NCBI GenBank assembly: GCA_001557505.1 | Contig: LSAX01000012.1 | Span: 124,001-188,000 of the forward strand | DNA from: Reticulascus tulasneorum | Lineage: Eukaryota > Ascomycota > Sordariomycetes > Glomerellales > Reticulascaceae | Direction of reading: 5' to 3' | Length of the DNA stretch: 64,000 bases | Part shown: piece after piece, positions 57,491 through 64,000 of the stretch | Layout: each line of letters opens with the position of its first letter | Position numbering within the stretch: position 1 is the stretch's first letter | Made by a program: the position numbers and the translations under genes | Notes under the pieces: model-generated | The model's database searches: none | What the model was told of the DNA's origin: nothing | Seen by the model: only the letters and a program-made list of their open reading frames with translations

Positions 57491-58856
57491 ATGTCTACTA
57501 CCGAAACAAATAGCACGCCTTATGGCGAGGACAATGATCTTCACAGCCCTACGGGTTACCGCACTCGCTTTTCAAATGGCGAGGAGAAAATGAGGGTTCA
57601 AAATCGTCTCGCCCAGCGATCCTATCGTACGTGCAAAGCCCCGACTTCCTACACTGCGCGAGGCGAAACGAAGGCTGATGGAATGTCTTGCAGATAGACG
57701 CTTGAAATCTAAGCTAGCAGAGCTTGAAGTCAAAGTCAAGATGCACGAGCAGCATGCTGAGAAATCGACCAGAGTTCGGTCATGTAGCTCCTCTTTAGCA
57801 GCGATAACGGCATCTGGTATAGCGAGCTCTACATGCCCGCCGGCGATAGCACATGACTCTGCAATGAGTGTTACTTGTTTTATGAGTAAGAAGATGGCAT
57901 TGCTACTGACAATTGATGCATGGTAAGCTATCATATACTAATTGAATCCGCGCCACCAGGTAATCTCAATGGTAGCGGTCTTGCGCTTGGGGTCGCAGCC
58001 ATTGACCAAGCAGCCTTCATAGACTCCGGGGATTTGATCACAAACTTCTCTCCAGAGTCTTCCGCACGCGGGGCATCACATCCAGAGTCCGGAGTGCCAG
58101 CAGACATCGGACAAGAGCATTCATTCTGCTCCCCGCAAGACCTTTATAATTCCTGCACCGAGAAAGAAGCTCAGGGATGTTTTACTCAGTACGCGTCCGA
58201 TGTGCCGCGAAAAGATATTCAACGAAATATGGATGCCACTGCTCCTGTTCAAGACCGTATCAGACATATCATGGATCAGGCCACAGCCGTGGGCTTCAGC
58301 ACTCTTGATGAAGCTGTGGCAGCATACTATGCCGAGATGTTTGAGGATACTTCTCCGCTAGGTCAGGATCGGAGATTAAGCCGCAACCGCCGATTACCTC
58401 AGCTCCTGGGCACCCTGCACCACGCGGCCAAGGCCTGGAGCGAATGGGAGAGGAGGAGGTTTCAAGAACAGATTACCCGAGGTGCTGAAGACATTCTTGC
58501 CGAGGAGATGAAATCGTTCATTGCACAACATCCGACTAACGCAGCCGACAAAGAACACGAAGTCAACCATATGGGAGGCGAGCAGTTTGAAACTAGGAGA
58601 GAGCCTAGGGACAGACGGGAAATCCAGGACAATGTAAGCAAACATTTCTTGCGTCATTCTCCGCGAGCATCTTCAACTACCTTAGTTGCGGAGGTCAGAA
58701 TTAATAGATAGACAGCTTCCAAACCTTTGGGCTCTGACAGCCGCTCTACTAGCAAAAGCCAATGCGCTCAAGCAAGATAACTGCCAAGATACAGTGCTAG
58801 CTGTAATCGAGACTTTGTGCTTTGGCCAAAGGGGGAACTTCGGAACTAGCGGATAA
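57491..58856 (+). CDS. bZIP transcription factor (paralogue 3, intact)
   Basis: Exons 57491-57626, 57694-57885, 57960-58633 and 58716-58856 give 380 residues. Introns (67, 74 and 82 nt) sit at the same places as in the other two paralogues. Basic region EEKMRVQNRLAQRSY, then RRLKSKLAELEVKVKMHEQH; conserved domain RIRHIMDQATAVGF, YYAEMFEDTSPL, SRNRRLPQLLGTLHHAAK, SEWERRRFQEQITRGAEDIL; last exon LPNLWALTAALLAKA and VIETLCFGQR. At the first splice junction the basic region becomes His-Arg-Arg in place of Arg-Gln-Arg. The fourth exon ends at TAA. Likely a nuclear regulator; it lies between the thioesterase relic and the transporter. Confidence 0.83.
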
Positions 58857-60230
58857 TATTTTGACCTAGAACTACCCACGCACCGTAACAGCCATCTGCC
58901 CACGGCCCACGGATACATGGAGGACGTTGAAAAATTGGGGCAACCTAGACGGTCGGTACAGGCATCTATCCCCGTACTTCCAAGCACAACCGTACACATT
59001 ATAATGCGGCTGGCGCGTCGCCGGCTGATCCGCTAGGTGATAGGTCAACTTTCAGTAATCCGTATGCTACAATGGAACACATCAGCTCTCGTGCTGAAAA
59101 TCGCAGGCGGGGCGGTAGGGTGGTCGACGGCGTGCTGACTAGATAGATCTTATTATGTCGTCATGACAAGATATTCCGCTATTCGGTGCCGCAGCACTGC
59201 CTCCGTTGGCATGGCAGTACTCGGACCAGTGGCAACAGAAGGGTTCGTATGTTCTTGCTGCTCCGGTAGGCTTATATCTGCAGACCCGCATAGCCCAGAG
59301 CTCCGTGATATCACAGGATGACGCTGAACCTGAATTTAATTATAAGTTACCTAGGTAGCCTGTGGTTGGTGGGGGAGGCTTGGATCATCGAGCCAGGCCG
59401 GATAGTCCGTAGCGGAATACGGTAATTATTCTTCATCGTCTAAGATTGACACTTCTCAAAAAAATATACATTGTCGTCGAGCATATCGAATCCATAACCT
59501 TACAAGCATTGTGTGGTGTTCATTCAGATATCAACATACTACCTTATGTGAGGAAACTTGTGGCGCACTGGTGTGTTAGCCGACGCGTCCCCTCGGCTCG
59601 GCTGCCTCGGAAGTTCAAGGATGCGCTCTTGGCAGCTGCGGCAGCCTAAGCTAAGCCACCGGCCAGTAGGGCGGTCACCGGGGACGGGTTTATATCCACG
59701 GTCCGTAGGTACACCCCCTTACCCATCTATGAAGTAACTTCGTCACTGAGAGGACGCGAGGTTTAATGGATGCAGCTCGTAATTACCCTCCAAAAATAGG
59801 TATGCCGAATGCGTACGAGGTGCCCTTGGTAGGCTGGACCACACGGGGAACATTCGGCCCCCGGACTTACTGCATATAGGCCCAAATGTGACGCTATTTG
59901 TTACTAACCTCAAGGAGAGGGGTATGTATTTAGCTGACGTCGCGCAGGAGTAAACACGCCTGCCTATATTTCTAGATTTATTATACGGGGCAGCCAATTC
60001 TTTTATAACTTTCTCTATGACCGCGCTCTTGGAGTTATTCTTTCGCGCCTCTGAGTTGTGAGGTGCTCTCTGGATTAAATCTCTTTTTCGTATTGTTCCA
60101 TAAATGATAAGTGAATTCTATTTTAATTTTAATCTAGGCGTACCTTGCCCGATTTGAGTGGAAATGCTCTCTAGCCTTTTACCGTTAGCCTTGAGTATCT
60201 GAGCGGTTGACTCTACCAAAGCTGTTCGAA
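58857..60230. other. Intergenic, upstream of the ABC transporter
   Basis: No gene is supported. A 67-codon frame at 59446-59649 begins with a non-ATG codon and has no motif. A CRE-like TGACGTCG lies near 59935. The segment 60000-60160 is T-rich. Confidence 0.4.
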
Positions 60231-63200
60231 ATGGAGAACGGCCAAAGAGAACAGGACGAGGAGGCTGCCAAGGAGCCCGCTGTCGACCCCGAGAGGGCCA
60301 CAGCGGCTTCTGATTCGACTCCCGAGAACCCGGAGGAGGCTAAGAGTGCAGCCCCGGAGAGAGAACCAAGCGTCAAAGACTACATCCGAATTTTTGGGTT
60401 TGCCAAGAGATTGGACATTGTTCTGATGATCGCCGCCGCCATCGCCAGCGTCGGAGCTGGCGTCAGCCTACCTCTCGTGATTGCCATCTTCGGTAGGCTT
60501 GTCAACAGCTTTAACAGCTACGGGGGTCCCGACACGTAATCACAGAGTGACTTCAACGACACCTTGAATCAGCAGTCCCTATACATATTCGCTCTATTTC
60601 TTGTCCGTTTTGGACTCAGCTACTTGAGCAAGGTGCGATTACCGACCCCAAAAATCTTAGACTCACTCTCCTGACCACTCATCCCCAAGCAATAGTTCTC
60701 CTTTCGTATGATTGGTATCCGCATGTTGGCGGTCGTCCGGCTGCACTATCTGCGATGTCTATTCGGCCAGACTGTCCACGTGCTCGACTCCATGCAATCT
60801 GGTGCGGCAGCTACTACAATCACGGCAACATCCAACACTCTACAAATTGGTATTTCTGAAAAGCTTGGTTCCTTTATCGAATACAATGCCACAATCATCG
60901 CTGCCATTATTATTGCCTTTATTTACAGCTGGTCCTTGACCTTGGTCACCATCTCGGCGTCCCTCTTTATCGTCCTCGTATTCTCTATTCTCCTGCCCTT
61001 TATAATCAAAGGCCACACGAAACTACACAAGGCCGAGACAAAGGCAGGCGCCGTGGCAACTGAGGCTTTCAGCGCTATTCGAATGATCGCGTCTTGCGGA
61101 GCCGAGGGCCGGACGGTCAAAAAATACTCCGAATGGGTCCAGCAAGCCCGGCAAGCTGGTCAGGGTCTGAGCCCCTTCGTGGCTACTCAGACCGGGTTGT
61201 CCTTTTTTGGGATTAACGGGGCATTCGCCCTGACCTTCTGGTATGGCACTCTATCGTATAATGAGGGCCGGATTAGTAATGTCGGGACTGTCATTATTGT
61301 CATGATGAGTGTGTTGCTCATGGTGTATGTGATCCGGCCGTTTCAGCGCACTTTCTACTATCTGCGGAACATAACTATACCTGACAGTGTGCTAAACTTA
61401 TATCCTCAGATCCTCTATATCGCAGGTCTCTACTCCATTAATATCAATTTCGAAGGCGATAGTAGCAGCATCCGAGTTCTTCGCCGTCATCGATGCGCCG
61501 AAACCACAGGCTGGAATACTCAAAGCACCAGATGTAGATTCTACTTCTGATATTATCTTCACGGATGTTAATTTTGCCTATCCAGGTCGACCCTCTAAGA
61601 AGGTGTTAGACGGACTTAATCTTCGCATCCAAGCCAAAAAGAACACAGCCATCGTCGGTCCTAGCGGCTCCGGCAAGAGCACCATCATCGGGCTCATCGA
61701 GGGATGGTATACTCTCCATGATCAGTACATCATTGGCAAGACTATCCAGAAGGATAAGAATAAGGCAAAAAAGAAAGATAAGAATAGGCCTAACAATGAT
61801 GACAAAGAGGGGGCCATAGCCTCTCAGCCCGCTCCCGAGGTGGAAGCTTGTGTGGAACTCAAGGGTAGCATTTCCACGTGTGGATATGAGATCGAGCAGA
61901 TCAATATGAAGTGGTGGCGTTCACAAATCGGACTGGTTCAACAGGAGCCTTTCCTCTTTAACGATAGCGTTTTTAAGAATGTCTCCTCGGGCTTGATTGG
62001 TACCGAGTGGGAGCATGAATCCGCCGAAAAGAAGCGTGAGCTGGTTAAGGAGGCCTGCAAAGAGAGTTTTGCAGACGAGTTCATCGATCGCTCCCCGATG
62101 GTTATGACACTCAAGTGGGAGACTCAGGCACCAAACTCAGCGGTGGCCAGCGGCAGCGACTTGCCATTGCGCGTAGCATTATCTCCAAACCTAAGATTCT
62201 GATCCTCGATGAAGCCACGTCTGCCATCGACGTTCGTGGCGAGCAAATCGTGCAGGCGGCACTTGAAAGAGCCTCGAAAGGTCGCACTACAATCACTGTA
62301 GCCCATAGGCTATCCACTATCAAAAATGCTGATCAAATCATCGTCTTGCAGCACGGAAAGGTCGTAGAGCTAGGTAATCACCATAACCTCCTGGCCAACC
62401 CTGAGGGAGCCTACTATGGATTGGTCTATGCGCAGAAGCTCTCTCTTGGAGACTCAGAAGATGAGGAGCCGATACATGACGAGGACCTCAGGGTTACTCT
62501 AGAGCGTGACGAGAGTGCTGCTCAGTCAGAAATGGTCACCACCATCCAAACCGCAAAGTGGAAGAACAAGAATCTCTTTAGCGGCTTTGGAAAGTTATTA
62601 TACGAGCAAAATAGCCGCTTTCCGCTATATGCTATCGCCATCATCTTTTCCGCCGGAGCGGCAGCCGGCGCTCCTCTTCAAGCGTACTTCATGGCCCAAG
62701 CCATCGCCGTCCTCCAGAAAACAGGCCGGGAGCAGCTTGATGATTCGGCGTTTTGGTCTAGGATGTGGGCTATCCTTGCGGTCTGCATCGTGATTTACTA
62801 CTTTATAGTGGTCGCTGTGTCGACGCGCGTTGAGCATTTCATCGCAGCTGTGTATCGACAAGAGTACTTCGAGTCCATCCTATTGCAAAAGTCATCCTAC
62901 TTTGACCAGGAAGATAATGCTATAGGTCAGCTGACAGCTCGTCTCTCGTCTGATCCTACTGCGCTGAAGGAGCTCCTCGGTATTAATACGTGCATGCTTT
63001 TAATAGGTATCTTCTCCGTCATTGGCGCGCTCGCCATCTCGTTCGCCTACGGATGGAAGCTAGCACTTATCGCCCTCTGCGTTATCGTTCCGCTTAACAC
63101 TCTGGGCGGCTTCTACCGAATCCGCTACGAAATGCAGTTTAATGACATGAACGAAGCCGTCTTCTCGGAGAGCTCAAAGTTCGGCGCTGAATCTATTAGC

Positions 63201-64000
63201 GCGTTTCGGACCGTTTCAGCTCTTGTGATGGAGGACAGCATCTGCGTGCGATACCAGACACTCTTGGACGGGCATGTCTCAGCAGCCTACAAAAAGGCGC
63301 GATGGACCTCGCTTATTTTCGCCTTCTCAGATAGCATCAGCTTGGCTTGTCAGGCCCTTATCTTATGGTATGGCGGCCGGCTGCTCTCTACTGGAGAGTA
63401 TGGGGCGATTTCGTTCTTCGTAACCTATATGGCCGTCATCCAGGGTGCAGAATCGGCCGGCCAGTAACTTAGCTTTGGGCCCAACGCCGTTCCGGCCTCC
63501 GCAGCTGCAACCCGCATCCATAATGTCCGAGACGGCCGAGTTAAGGAACAGATGTCGGCTTTGACCTCTGTTCCCGAAACGGAAGGTGGTGTCAAGATCG
63601 AGATCAAGGATGTCCACTTCAAGTACCCCACGCGTGACGTGTCTATTTTCAAGGGGCTCAACCTCACAATTGAGAAGGGCCAGTTTGCTGCACTCGTCGG
63701 CGCATCAGGGTCTGGCAAGACGTCGATCGTTGCCCTTCTCGAGCGTTTCTACGACGTTGCCAAGGGCCAGATCCTATTCAACGGCAAGGATATCAGCGAT
63801 ATCAACGCCCATGAATACCGCAAGCTCCTTTCGCTGGTTGCTCAGGAACCTTCTCTGTTCTCAGGGTCCATCCGCGAAAACATCCTCCTAGGCGTCAATC
63901 CCGACGAGGTCACAGAGGAACAGCTGCACCAGTGTTGCCGTGACGCCAATATCCACGACTTCATCGTCTCGCTACCCGACGGGTACAACACCGAAATCGG
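60231..64000 (+). pseudogene. ABCB-type (P-glycoprotein-like) full transporter, broken, runs off window
   Basis: Layout TMD1-NBD1-TMD2-NBD2. The ATG at 60231 opens an acidic N-terminus, then the first membrane helices. NBD1 shows Walker A GPSGSGKS, LSGGQRQR and ILILDEATSAID, then the H-loop VAHRLST; TMD2 follows (from about 62590); NBD2 begins with Walker A GASGSGKT and reaches the window end at its Q-loop. One clear intron is 60633-60695. Breaks: TAA at 60537-60539 in the first TMD; a shift of one base near 62099, where the path crosses from PMVMTLKW to the frame of GDSGTKLSGGQ; TAA at 63465-63467 before LSFGPN. In addition 61323-61425 must be removed (GTGTAT ... CGCAG) to join MSVLLM to VSTPLI; this may be an intron or an insertion. 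It would export hydrophobic peptides at the plasma membrane if whole. Confidence 0.75.
60633..60695 (+). other. Intron in the ABC transporter
   Basis: 63 nt, GTGCGA ... AATAG, with a branch-like CTGAC 25 bases before the end. It lies between codons and joins LSYLSK to FSFRMIGIRM in the frame expected for the family. Confidence 0.7.

Noticed and set aside
57163..57513. 116-codon frame ahead of bZIP 3
   Set aside because: It begins with a doubtful start, overlaps the bZIP start in another frame and has no motif.
63465..63475. Possible micro-intron explaining the TAA in the transporter
   Set aside because: Only about nine bases lie between the stop and the resumed homology, and the frame is unchanged, so a nonsense codon is the simpler reading.
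1..64000. tRNA, rRNA and CRISPR arrays
   Set aside because: None seen by eye; repeats in the window are NRPS modules, transposon ends and the degenerate duplication at 2368-2641.

Overview
The window reads as genomic DNA of a filamentous ascomycete (Pezizomycotina): short GT-AG introns of about 45-85 nt, bZIP regulators of a fungal type, a fungal-style N-methylating NRPS ending in a C-terminal condensation (CT) domain, and disabled genes whose stop codons fit C-to-T changes at CpA (the RIP signature). The genus cannot be told from sequence alone.

The window is dominated by one uninterrupted minus-strand gene, 6695-47983, encoding a 13,762-residue non-ribosomal peptide synthetase. It has ten modules: C-A-T, C-A-MT-T, C-A-MT-T, C-A-T, C-A-MT-T, C-A-MT-T, C-A-MT-T, C-A-T, C-A-MT-T, C-A-T, then CT. 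The first adenylation domain has Gly where amino-acid-activating domains have the Asp that holds the amino group, which points to a 2-hydroxy-acid starter. The predicted product is a macrocyclic decadepsipeptide: one hydroxy acid and nine amino acids, six of them N-methylated (positions 2, 3, 5, 6, 7, 9) and mostly aliphatic. I cannot match this methylation and substrate layout to a compound I know. Many modules are near-identical in blocks, so the gene is a mosaic shaped by internal duplication and gene conversion.

Left flank (1-6694): the 3' end of a 2-isopropylmalate synthase that appears to lack the leucine-feedback domain; a frameshifted relic of isopropylmalate isomerase fused to a relic of a second NRPS CT domain; a 938-bp Mutator-like element with long inverted repeats and an 8-bp target duplication; and an intact four-exon bZIP gene.

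Right flank (47984-64000): the NRPS promoter, with AP-1/GCN4-, Yap1- and GATA-type sites; a long region with no recognisable gene; an unrecognised gene with one nonsense codon; a second bZIP paralogue with one in-frame stop; a thioesterase gene with a Trp-to-stop-type change; a third, intact bZIP paralogue; and an ABCB-type multidrug transporter with two in-frame stops and a frameshift, running off the window edge.

The picture is a cyclodepsipeptide cluster with an intact megasynthase, two or three paralogous bZIP regulators around it, a leucine-precursor supply gene at one edge, and accessory genes (isomerase, thioesterase, exporter) that have decayed. No hydroxy-acid dehydrogenase for the starter unit is seen here.
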